Assembly (NCBI GenBank): GCA_958349075.1 | Contig: CATWBR010000289.1 | Span: 1-5,950 of the forward strand | Origin: an uncultured Clostridium sp. | GTDB taxonomy: Bacteria > Bacillota > Clostridia > Lachnospirales > Lachnospiraceae | Reading direction: 5' to 3' | DNA: 5,950 nucleotides | Shown: piece by piece, positions 1 through 5,871 of the stretch | Position numbering within the stretch: position 1 is the stretch's first letter | How the letters are laid out: each line of letters opens with the position of its first letter | Notes under the pieces: generated by a model | What the model was told of the DNA's origin: nothing | Databases searched by the model: none | Seen by the model: only the letters and a program-made list of their open reading frames with translations | Translations under genes and position numbers: made by a program

Positions 1-119
1 AAATATTAGTTAATGGCTCTTCCTGCCGCTTTGAGGTAAACATGCAGACAGAGGAACCGTTTAAAACAGAAACGAATGTCGAAACACAAGGAGAACAGCC
101 AGACGATGAGCATAATTGA
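1..119 (+). CDS. 3' end of an upstream gene, possibly sporulation protein YqfD (partial)
   Basis: An open frame enters from the left edge (first full codon at position 3) and runs 38 codons to a TGA at 117-119. The visible tail begins ILVNGSSCRF and ends in a hydrophilic, Glu/Thr-rich stretch (QPDDEHN), as expected of a poorly conserved C-terminus. It overlaps the start of phoH by 14 nt, which fits the tight packing of the rest of the block. In clostridia the gene directly before phoH is usually yqfD, a sporulation membrane protein whose C-terminus is variable, and that is the only basis for the name. The fragment itself has no diagnostic motif. It could be another gene or chance open frame. 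Confidence 0.45.
   Translation, partial: ILVNGSSCRFEVNMQTEEPFKTETNVETQGEQPDDEHN
88..93 (+). promoter_or_regulatory. Ribosome binding site deciding the phoH start
   Basis: AAGGAG lies 12 nt before the ATG at 106. The alternative in-frame ATG at 76 has only GAGGAA at 51-56, about 19 nt away, which is too far. The protein read from 106 begins MSIIETVIDIP, which resembles family N-termini, whereas the ten extra residues from 76 (MSKHKENSQT) look like noise. The 12-nt spacing is slightly long, so the start at 76 is not fully excluded. Confidence 0.5.
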
Positions 120-1158
120 AACAGTAATTGATATTCCCATGGAACATGTACAGAACGTCTGCGGCCAGTTTGACGCATATTTAAAGAAGATAGAACGGAC
201 GCTGCATGTGACCATGATCACAAGAGACGGAGCTCTTAAGATCATCGGCCCCGAACAGGCGATCCGGCAGGCCAAGAGTGTATTCAACAACCTGCTGGAG
301 CTTTCGAAGCGGGGTAATTCGATCACGGAACAGAATGTGGATTATGCAATCTCCCTTTCTTTTACGGAGCAGGACAGCCAGATTCTGGAGATCGATAAGG
401 ATATTATCAGCCGCACCGTAAACGGAAGGCCGATCAAACCCAAGACCGTGGGCCAGAAGCAGTACGTGGATATGATACGGAAGAAGATGATCGTCTTCGG
501 CGTAGGCCCCGCCGGAACGGGAAAGACTTATCTTGCCATGGCTATGGCCATCCAGGCGTTTAAGAATGGGGAAGTAAACCGGATCATCCTGACACGCCCG
601 GCCATTGAGGCAGGCGAAAAGCTGGGATTTCTTCCGGGAGATTTACAGAGCAAGATAGATCCCTATCTGCGCCCCCTGTATGACGCCCTTTATCAGATTA
701 TGGGAGCCGAAAGCTATCTCCATAATTCCGAGAAGGGCCTGATTGAGGTGGCCCCGCTCGCCTATATGAGAGGACGTACGCTGGACAATGCGTTTATTAT
801 CCTGGATGAAGCCCAGAATACGACGCCGGCCCAGATGAAGATGTTCCTGACGCGTATCGGTTTCGGCTCCAAAGTCATTATCACGGGAGACCAGTCTCAG
901 AAGGATCTCCCGGCCGGAGCGGCGTCCGGCCTCGACACTGCGGTCAGGGTTCTGAAGAAAATCGATGATATCGGCTTCTGCTTTCTGACCAGCAGCGACG
1001 TTGTGCGCCATCCTCTCGTCCAGAAGATCGTAGAGGCATATGAAAGTTTTGAACTGAAAGAGAAAAAGGAACAAAATGAGGGCAGACGGCGCACAGAACG
1101 TGGATTTCACGGCGCATCCGAGGACAGGCCCTCGCCCAGAGGGAGAAAAAACAAATGA
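106..1158 (+). CDS. phoH: PhoH family ATPase (PhoH/YbeZ-like)
   Basis: This is a cytoplasmic P-loop ATPase of the PhoH/YbeZ family, 350 aa from the preferred ATG at 106 (360 aa from the ATG at 76). Numbering from 106, an N-terminal region (about 1-90) resembles the family's nucleic-acid-binding KH-like part and contains GQFDAYLKKIERTLHV. The core carries Walker A GPAGTGKT at 134-141, the conserved TRPAIEAGEKLGFLPGDL segment near 163-180, Walker B FIILDEAQN at 230-238, and ITGDQSQ near 259-265. Family members are thought to act in RNA metabolism, often with YbeY, and the gene for YbeY follows directly with an ATGA overlap. The last roughly 35 residues form a highly charged, Arg/Lys/Glu-rich tail after the usual family end near VVRHPLVQKIVEAYE. 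The family assignment is firm; the exact biochemical role is not settled for the family. Confidence 0.93.
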   Translation: MSIIETVIDIPMEHVQNVCGQFDAYLKKIERTLHVTMITRDGALKIIGPEQAIRQAKSVFNNLLELSKRGNSITEQNVDYAISLSFTEQDSQILEIDKDIISRTVNGRPIKPKTVGQKQYVDMIRKKMIVFGVGPAGTGKTYLAMAMAIQAFKNGEVNRIILTRPAIEAGEKLGFLPGDLQSKIDPYLRPLYDALYQIMGAESYLHNSEKGLIEVAPLAYMRGRTLDNAFIILDEAQNTTPAQMKMFLTRIGFGSKVIITGDQSQKDLPAGAASGLDTAVRVLKKIDDIGFCFLTSSDVVRHPLVQKIVEAYESFELKEKKEQNEGRRRTERGFHGASEDRPSPRGRKNK

Positions 1159-1652
1159 CAATCAATATTGAATACGAAGCCGGAAAGAAGCTTGAACTGC
1201 CGTATGAATCGATCATAGAGGAAGTGGTGACAGCCTCGCTGGACTACGAGAAATGCCCTTACGAGGCCGAAGTCAATGTGATATTGACCGACAACGACGA
1301 AATCCGGCGCATCAACCGGGAGTTCCGCCAAATTGACAATGCGACCGACGTACTGTCGTTTCCAATGGGAGATTTTGAAACACCGTCCGATTTTGAACGC
1401 CTGGAGGAGCAGTCGGAGGATTATTTTAATCCTGAGACAGGGGAACTGCTTCTCGGGGATATTGTAATTTCGGTGGACAAGGTGGAAGAGCAGGCAGAGA
1501 AATACGGGCATTCCGAGTCCAGGGAACTGGCCTTTCTGGTCGCCCACAGCATGCTTCATCTCTGCGGATATGACCATATGGAGGAGGAAGAGCGCGTCAT
1601 CATGGAGCACAAGCAGGAGGAAATCCTGAAGGCAGGAGGGTATACCAGATGA
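1155..1652 (+). CDS. ybeY: YbeY endoribonuclease (16S rRNA maturation)
   Basis: YbeY is a zinc-dependent single-strand endoribonuclease used in 16S rRNA 3'-end maturation and 70S ribosome quality control. The 165-aa product has the signature zinc site HSMLHLCGYDH (H131, H135, H141) and the conserved ATDVLSFP at 63-70. LLGDIVIS follows at 99-106. Between these two lies an acidic stretch of about 28 residues (ETPSDFERLEEQ...DYFNPETGE), which clostridial YbeY proteins commonly carry and the shorter E. coli protein lacks. The ATG overlaps the phoH stop as ATGA, and a GAGGGAG sequence about 9 nt upstream, inside phoH, serves as ribosome binding site. Translational coupling to phoH is likely. All three metal ligands are present, so the enzyme should be active. 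Confidence 0.95.
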   Translation: MTINIEYEAGKKLELPYESIIEEVVTASLDYEKCPYEAEVNVILTDNDEIRRINREFRQIDNATDVLSFPMGDFETPSDFERLEEQSEDYFNPETGELLLGDIVISVDKVEEQAEKYGHSESRELAFLVAHSMLHLCGYDHMEEEERVIMEHKQEEILKAGGYTR

Positions 1653-2770
1653 TGAAACGGGGGGTTATTCTGGCGCTCGCGGCCGGACTCTGTCTGACTG
1701 CAGGATGTACCAGGTATGAAGAAACATCGGTTACCGCAAGTGTGAAAGAAACTGAGGAGACAAGGGTAATAAAGATTACGGAACCGGAAACAAAGCCGGA
1801 ACCCGAGAGCGACGGGAACAGGGAACTGGAACGTGTGGAGAAGGACGGAAAAATTCCCAGCTATCTGACCGGCGAGATGACGGACGTGGCGATCGCGGAC
1901 CGCCGTCCCATTGCCATCATGATCAGCAACGACAAGGCGGCGCTGCCTCATTACGGAATCAACCATGCGGGCGTCATCTACGAGGCCCCCGTGGAGGGCG
2001 GAATGAACCGTTATATGGCGATCCTGGAAGATTACGATAACCTGGACCGCATTGGTTCGGTCAGAAGCTGCCGTACCTATTACACTTTTTTTGCTAATGA
2101 GTTTAAAGCGATCTATGCCCACTTCGGGCAGAGCACCTTTGCGCGCCCCTACCTTGATAAGATGGAGCATTTAAACGGCATAGAGGGAAAAGGTTCCGTT
2201 GCTTTTTACAGGACCAAGGACAAAAAATCTCCCCACAATGCCTATGCCAGTGGGGACCGCATCCAAAAAGCGATCGAGGCGATGGGCTATTCCCAGAAAT
2301 ACCCGGAGGACTATAAAGGCCACTATCATTTCTCAAAACCGGAATACCCGGTGATGCTTGAGAATGGTTTTGCGGCCGCTTTTGTGCGTCCGGGATACAT
2401 AATGAATGATCCATGGTTTGAATATAACAGCAGGGACGGCCTGTATTACCGTTTTCAATACGGCGGCCCTCAAAACGGCAATGAAGGACAACTGACGGCC
2501 AAGAATATCATTTTCCAGTATTGCGGCTGGAAATACTATTCACCGTCCGAATATCTGGATATTGACGTACATAGCCCGGGGCTGGGATACTATTTCACGA
2601 ATGGAAGAGGGGAAAAGATCACCTGGACCAAGGGAAGCGCCGAGGCTATGACAAAATACTATGACGAAAGCGGTCAGGAAATTATGATGAATCCGGGAAG
2701 CACCTGGGTCTGCATCATACAGTCTGAACGTATGGATAAGGCGGAATTTTATGGAGAACAGACAGAGTAG
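1649..2770 (+). CDS. DUF3048 (YerB-like) lipoprotein
   Basis: This is a predicted membrane-anchored lipoprotein of 373 aa. The N-terminus has two lysine/arginine residues, a hydrophobic stretch and LTAGC with the lipid-accepting Cys at 20; Thr at -3 is permitted but not the commonest residue. A Glu/Thr-rich linker (about 22-65) precedes the DUF3048 N-terminal domain. That domain shows RPIAIMISND (86-95), GVIYEAPVEGGMNRYMAIL (108-126), RIGSVRSCRTYY (134-145) and KSPHNAY (193-199). The C-terminal domain (about 230-365) ends with TWTKGS, TKYYDESGQEI and NPGSTWVCII, typical of complete members. The function of the family is unknown; the B. subtilis relative is YerB. The gene overlaps ybeY as ATGA, with AGGAGG 9 nt upstream (1634-1639). 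An ATG at 1652 is an equally possible start, giving one residue fewer. Confidence 0.88.
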   Translation: MMKRGVILALAAGLCLTAGCTRYEETSVTASVKETEETRVIKITEPETKPEPESDGNRELERVEKDGKIPSYLTGEMTDVAIADRRPIAIMISNDKAALPHYGINHAGVIYEAPVEGGMNRYMAILEDYDNLDRIGSVRSCRTYYTFFANEFKAIYAHFGQSTFARPYLDKMEHLNGIEGKGSVAFYRTKDKKSPHNAYASGDRIQKAIEAMGYSQKYPEDYKGHYHFSKPEYPVMLENGFAAAFVRPGYIMNDPWFEYNSRDGLYYRFQYGGPQNGNEGQLTAKNIIFQYCGWKYYSPSEYLDIDVHSPGLGYYFTNGRGEKITWTKGSAEAMTKYYDESGQEIMMNPGSTWVCIIQSERMDKAEFYGEQTE

Positions 2771-4424
2771 ACGTAAAACAACGGGCAGAAAGGAATCGAA
2801 TTTTGTTGTCCAGGGAAGTATCCTGGCAGTGGCGGGAATTGTAGTAAGGCTGATTGGAATCCTCTACCGGGTGCCGATGACCAACATTATCGGCGACGAG
2901 GGGATGGGATATTACTCTACGGCATTTAACGTATACAACATCATGCTGATCCTTTCTTCGTACAGCCTGCCGCTCGCGGTGTCCAAGATGGTGTCTGCGA
3001 GAATGGCGAAGGGGCAGTACCGGAATTCGGTACGGGTACTCAAGGCAGCGCTTGTATATGCCACCGTTGTGGGAGGACTGGCCTGCTTTATCACCTGGAA
3101 CTTTGCAGGTTTCTTTGCAACCACAGCGTTCAATACGCCGTTTTGTGTTTATGCGCTTAAGACCCTGGCGCCCACTATCTGGATCATGGCTTACCTCGGC
3201 GTTCTCAGAGGTTTTTTCCAGGGACATGGAACGATGATTCCCACGGCAATTTCCCAGATCTTCGAACAGATAATCAATGCGGTGATCAGCGTGGTAGCCG
3301 CCAGCGTCCTGTTCAAGGTGGGGCTTGATTCCAACCGTGTTTATAACACAACAGGCTATCCGCAGGCATTCGGAGCCGCCGGAGGCACCATCGGAACGGG
3401 AGCCGGCGCACTGGCCGCTCTGCTTTTCATGCTGCTTCTTTTTGCCATCTATGCGCCCGTAATGCGGCGCCGTAAAAGGCGGGACAGAAGTAAACGCACC
3501 GATTCCTACGGCGATATCTCGGTAACGTTTTTATTTACGGTTGTGCCGGTCATTATCAGTTCGGCCGTTTACAATATCAATGCGGTTGTGGACAACAGCA
3601 TTATGGCATACGGTATGGAATCCCTGGGCCGGGGAAAGGAATTCCTGTCCCTGTGGGGCATTTACAATAATAAATATATGCTTCTCGTCCATGTGCCGCT
3701 GGCCATGGCCAACTCTCTTTCCTCCTCGCTGATCCCCTCCTTGTCGGGAGCGGTAGCCAGAAAGGAGAGGGGGGCGATTATTGCGAAGACTGGCCTTGCC
3801 ATCCGCTTTGCCATGCTGATCGCCATTCCGTCCGCAGTAGGGCTTACGGTCCTCTCTGCTCCTATCAACAACCTGCTTTTCAGAGGCGGCAGCAATGCGG
3901 AGGCGATCCGGATGCTGATTATCGGTTCGGCGGCGGTCATCTTCCTGTCACTCTCAACGGTAACCAACGCCATCCTGCAGGGAATCAACCACATGAACGT
4001 GCCGGTCAGAAACGCATTTATTTCCCTGGTACTGCACATAATTGCCCTCTATATTATGCTGATGGTATTTAAGATGGGAATTTACAGCATGGTCTTTGCC
4101 AACATCCTGTTCGCCGTTTTCATGTGCGTCCTGAATGCCCTGGCAATCCGGAAATATCTGAATTACAGGCAGGAGTTAATAAAAACCTTTCTGCTCCCGG
4201 CAGTCGCCGCAGCCTTCATGGGCGCCGCGGCCTTCGGGGTATATAAACTCGTGGTACTGATTATAAAGAGCAACCTGATCGGAACGCTCCTGGCGGTTAT
4301 CACGGCCGTTGCGGTTTACGGGATTCTCCTGATTAAACTGCGCTGTATCGATGAGGAAGAACTTTACACCATGCCGGGCGGAACGAAGATTATAAGGATA
4401 TCAAAGAGGTTGAGATTGATGTGA
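2751..4424 (+). CDS. MOP-superfamily flippase, SpoVB/MurJ-like polysaccharide biosynthesis protein
   Basis: A 557-aa polytopic inner-membrane protein of the oligosaccharidyl-lipid/polysaccharide flippase group, with about 14 hydrophobic segments across residues 18-530. Characteristic stretches are RLIGILYRVPMTNIIGDEG (33-51), the region of YNIMLILSSYSLPLAVSKM (62-80), LRGFFQGHGTMIPTAISQI (152-170) and LQGINHMNVPVRNA (409-422). A very basic cytoplasmic loop (RRRKRRDRSKR, 239-249) divides the two halves. Relatives include SpoVB, needed for spore cortex synthesis, and MurJ/YtgP, which flips lipid II; the substrate here cannot be read from sequence. The start lies 20 nt inside the lipoprotein gene, with AAGGCGGA a few nt upstream. 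The product is somewhat longer than SpoVB because of a cytoplasmic tail after the last hydrophobic segment (about 531-557). The last genes of the block, lipoprotein and flippase, probably share an envelope role; that is an inference from coupling only. Confidence 0.88.
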   Translation: MENRQSRRKTTGRKESNFVVQGSILAVAGIVVRLIGILYRVPMTNIIGDEGMGYYSTAFNVYNIMLILSSYSLPLAVSKMVSARMAKGQYRNSVRVLKAALVYATVVGGLACFITWNFAGFFATTAFNTPFCVYALKTLAPTIWIMAYLGVLRGFFQGHGTMIPTAISQIFEQIINAVISVVAASVLFKVGLDSNRVYNTTGYPQAFGAAGGTIGTGAGALAALLFMLLLFAIYAPVMRRRKRRDRSKRTDSYGDISVTFLFTVVPVIISSAVYNINAVVDNSIMAYGMESLGRGKEFLSLWGIYNNKYMLLVHVPLAMANSLSSSLIPSLSGAVARKERGAIIAKTGLAIRFAMLIAIPSAVGLTVLSAPINNLLFRGGSNAEAIRMLIIGSAAVIFLSLSTVTNAILQGINHMNVPVRNAFISLVLHIIALYIMLMVFKMGIYSMVFANILFAVFMCVLNALAIRKYLNYRQELIKTFLLPAVAAAFMGAAAFGVYKLVVLIIKSNLIGTLLAVITAVAVYGILLIKLRCIDEEELYTMPGGTKIIRISKRLRLM

Positions 4425-4435
4425 GAAATGAGGCT

Positions 4436-4558
4436 GTGAGTCTTCAGTCCCGGAAAGAGACTTCGCGGACATGGAAATATGGGCAGACGATGGACGTGAC
4501 TGAAGATGCGGAGTTTTTTTATTTGGGAAGAGGTAAGAGATGGATCATGAATTTGTGA
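4436..4558 (+). CDS. Possible 40-aa ORF starting at a direct-repeat copy
   Basis: A GTG at 4436 opens a 40-codon frame ending at TGA 4556-4558, overlapping the start of the acetyltransferase gene by 19 nt. The peptide begins (M)SLQSRKETSR and ends GRGKRWIMNL. It has no recognisable domain. The ribosome binding site is poor: GAGG at 4430-4433 is only 2 nt from the GTG. The reason to list it is that its first codons are encoded by the 17-bp repeat that also begins the open frame at 5872. It may instead be a non-coding structured element or leader, or the remnant of a duplicated gene start. Confidence 0.25.
   Translation: MSLQSRKETSRTWKYGQTMDVTEDAEFFYLGRGKRWIMNL
4437..4453 (+). repeat. 17-bp direct repeat, copy 1
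   Basis: TGAGTCTTCAGTCCCGG here is identical to 5873-5889. It lies 12 nt after the flippase stop codon. The identity ends at both sides (G versus A before it, A versus G after it). By a rough estimate, assuming equal base frequencies, an exact 17-mer repeat is expected about 0.001 times in a window this size, so it is unlikely to be chance. Confidence 0.8.
4441..4506 (+). repeat. 9-bp inverted repeat, possible RNA stem in the flippase-acetyltransferase spacer
   Basis: TCTTCAGTC at 4441-4449 is the perfect reverse complement of GACTGAAGA at 4498-4506, with 48 nt between. A run of seven T follows at 4514-4520. A weaker alternative stem, CTTCGC 4461-4466 with GCGGAG 4508-4513 (one G-U pair), ends immediately before the T run but would compete with the first. 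The left arm lies within the 17-bp repeat. The long loop makes this a poor standard terminator. It may be a structured element, or the pairing may be fortuitous. Confidence 0.4.
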
Positions 4559-5289
4559 ATTTGACGGCGGAAAACCTTGGCAATGAGCATTTGTGCTGTA
4601 TTATCCGCAGTAAAAAGCCTCATCCGGGTGTTGAGGCGAAGCGGCAGTGGCTTTTGGAGCGGCTTGGCGAAGGCCATGTTTTCCGGAAGCTGAATGAGAA
4701 GGCTACGGTTTTTATTGAATATGCCCCTCTTGAAACTGCCTGGGTCCCGATTGTCGGCGAGCATTATTATTACCTGTATTGTCTGTGGGTTTTAGGAGAT
4801 TACAAGGGGAAAGGGTATGGAAAAGAGCTGATGGACTATTGTCTGGCCGACGCCAGGGCAAAAGGGAAATCCGGTGTTTGCATGCTCGGTTCGAAGAAAC
4901 AGAAATCCTGGCTCTCCGATCAGTCGTTTGTAAAAAAGTACGGTTTTGAGGCAGTCGATGCCACCGATGACGGATACGAACTGCTTGCCCTTTCATTCGA
5001 CGGCACCACTCCAAAATTCGGCCCCAATGTCAAAACCCGGGTAATCGAACATAAAGAGCTGACCATTTATTACGATATGCAATGCCCCTTTGTCGAACGG
5101 ACCGTTAAAATGGTAAAAGAGTATTGTGAAGCAAACGGTGTCCCGGTATCCTTAATCCAGGTGGATACACTCAAAAAGGCTAAAGAACTGCCCTGCGTAT
5201 TTAATAACTGGGCCGTGTTTTATAAAGGCAATTTCGAAACCGTGAATTTGCTGGATCTTTCCTACTTAAAGCGGATTCTAAAAAAATGA
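4540..5289 (+). CDS. GNAT family N-acetyltransferase with YoaP-like C-terminal domain
   Basis: A 249-aa cytoplasmic protein in two parts. Residues about 1-150 form a GNAT acyl-CoA-dependent N-acetyltransferase fold. The acetyl-CoA-binding loop is GDYKGKGYGKELMDYCL (86-102), of the [Q/R]xxGxG/A type with a variant first position. KKYGFEAVD (132-140) is the usual C-terminal GNAT beta-strand region. Residues about 170-249 resemble a thioredoxin-like segment (IYYDMQCPFVERTV, single Cys 182) ending in a YoaP-like domain with NNWAVFYKGNFETVNLLDL (222-240). The architecture matches B. subtilis YoaP; the substrate is unknown. AAGAGG at 4528-4533 is 6 nt before the ATG. It lies 115 nt after the flippase gene, so it may be transcribed separately, but I see no clear promoter. 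Its stop codon is part of the downstream terminator stem. Coding appears slightly more A+T-rich than the operon upstream. Confidence 0.85.
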   Translation: MDHEFVNLTAENLGNEHLCCIIRSKKPHPGVEAKRQWLLERLGEGHVFRKLNEKATVFIEYAPLETAWVPIVGEHYYYLYCLWVLGDYKGKGYGKELMDYCLADARAKGKSGVCMLGSKKQKSWLSDQSFVKKYGFEAVDATDDGYELLALSFDGTTPKFGPNVKTRVIEHKELTIYYDMQCPFVERTVKMVKEYCEANGVPVSLIQVDTLKKAKELPCVFNNWAVFYKGNFETVNLLDLSYLKRILKK

Positions 5290-5355
5290 GGACATCCCGG
5301 AGACAGCGCCGATGGCGGGCGGGCAATAAACTCCGCGCCTTCGGTCCTCATTTTT
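5282..5355 (+). terminator. Large hairpin terminator, probably bidirectional
   Basis: AAAAATGAGGAC (5282-5293) and GTCCTCATTTTT (5344-5355) form a perfect 12-bp stem. Inside it, CGGAG 5298-5302 can pair with CTCCG 5331-5335, and CGCC/GGCG (5307-5310 with 5314-5317) makes a small GAT-loop hairpin. The T run on the 3' side fits intrinsic termination after the acetyltransferase gene; the A run on the 5' side gives the same signal on the other strand. The left arm contains the acetyltransferase stop codon (5287-5289). The enclosed region is about 50 nt, larger than in most terminators. Confidence 0.7.
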
Positions 5356-5369
5356 CACCCCCATTATGT

Positions 5370-5399
5370 GTTTAAGATAACAGAAAAAGGCAGATACTA
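5370..5399 (+). promoter_or_regulatory. Candidate forespore sigma (sigma-F/sigma-G) promoter for the BofC-like gene
   Basis: GTTTA at 5370-5374 matches the B. subtilis sigma-F -35 consensus GYWTA fully. After 15 nt, GCAGATACTA (5390-5399) matches GGNNANANTR with one mismatch. Read as sigma-G, the same -35 has one mismatch to GHATR, and after 18 nt GATACTA (5393-5399) has one mismatch to CATNHTA. Transcription would start near 5406, leaving a short 5' leader with the AAGGAGG site intact. No good vegetative promoter is visible in this spacer. The motifs are short and degenerate, so this is only a candidate. Confidence 0.35.
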
Positions 5400-5408
5400 A
5401 TAATACTT

Positions 5409-5415
5409 AAGGAGG
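5409..5415 (+). promoter_or_regulatory. Strong ribosome binding site of the BofC-like gene
   Basis: AAGGAGG, complementary to the 16S rRNA 3' end, sits 6 nt before the ATG at 5422 and fixes that start. Confidence 0.8.
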
Positions 5416-5421
5416 AATTCC

Positions 5422-5802
5422 ATGAAAAAGTATTATGTCTGCTTTTTTCTATTAGCAGTATTTTTAGCTGCATCCATTCTGACGGGAGCCTATATTTATT
5501 TCTACCGGCCGGAGCACGCACAGCCGATACCGGGACAGATTCTGGAATCGGAGTCTGCGCCGGAGGATAATGTGGTAATTAACCAGCGCCAGGTAGAAAC
5601 CAGGGAAGAAGCCAAAAACTACTGTCTGGTGGCAGAGGAAGGTTTTCTCCTTGTCTTTGCAAAGGACCGTAACAATGTGTGCCTGGACACCCACATGCCG
5701 CTTGCCGAATTCCCGCTGGAGGAGCAGGAAAAACTGATGGAGGGCATCTGGTTTACGTCCATGATGGATGTGTTCAGTTATTTGGAATCATACAGCAGTT
5801 AA
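5422..5802 (+). CDS. Small membrane-anchored protein with BofC C-terminal-like domain
   Basis: A 126-aa protein. Residues 5-27 (YVCFFLLAVFLAASILTGAYIYF) form one hydrophobic segment after a short MKKY, so it is an uncleaved membrane anchor or a signal sequence, with the rest outside the cytoplasm. A Glu-rich linker follows. Residues about 66-126 (YCLVAEEGFLLVFAKD ... LEEQEKLMEGIWF ... FSYLESYSS) fit the BofC C-terminal pattern: a YxLxxxxGxxxVF strand pair, then a helix before GI, and a final LExYxS. In B. subtilis, BofC is made in the forespore and restrains the SpoIVB signal that triggers sigma-K activation; here the N-terminal BofC domain is replaced by the anchor and linker. Role in sporulation is inferred from the domain and the possible forespore promoter. 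It is isolated from the upstream genes by a terminator. Confidence 0.7.
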   Translation: MKKYYVCFFLLAVFLAASILTGAYIYFYRPEHAQPIPGQILESESAPEDNVVINQRQVETREEAKNYCLVAEEGFLLVFAKDRNNVCLDTHMPLAEFPLEEQEKLMEGIWFTSMMDVFSYLESYSS

Positions 5803-5871
5803 AATAAGGATTTAATTGAGCAGATGAGGACGCCGCCGGCAGGCTAGGGGCCGGGGTGGTGAGGGGTGTGT

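Noticed and set aside
643..1161. 172-aa open frame on the - strand
   Set aside because: It lies opposite phoH, which has clear ATPase motifs; the antisense product is low in recognisable structure and has no own ribosome binding context.
1107..2170. Two long - strand open frames (1107-1610 and 1556-2170)
   Set aside because: They are opposite ybeY and the DUF3048 gene, both well supported by motifs; the antisense products look like frame shadows.
2715..3227. 170-aa - strand open frame opposite the flippase start
   Set aside because: The + strand encodes an unambiguous membrane protein with family motifs; the antisense product is rich in His, Arg and Ser with no domain.
5399..5404. AATAAT as a vegetative -10 box for the BofC-like gene
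   Set aside because: Five of six bases match TATAAT, but the transcript would start inside the AAGGAGG ribosome binding site.
5286..5831. ATGAGGAC shared by the terminator (5286-5293) and the spacer after the BofC-like gene (5824-5831)
   Set aside because: An 8-mer repeat is expected many times by chance in about 6 kb, and the flanks do not match.
5836..5854. CCGGC/GCCGG hairpin as terminator of the BofC-like gene
   Set aside because: Only 5 bp with a 9-nt loop and no T run follows; it is not enough for an intrinsic terminator.
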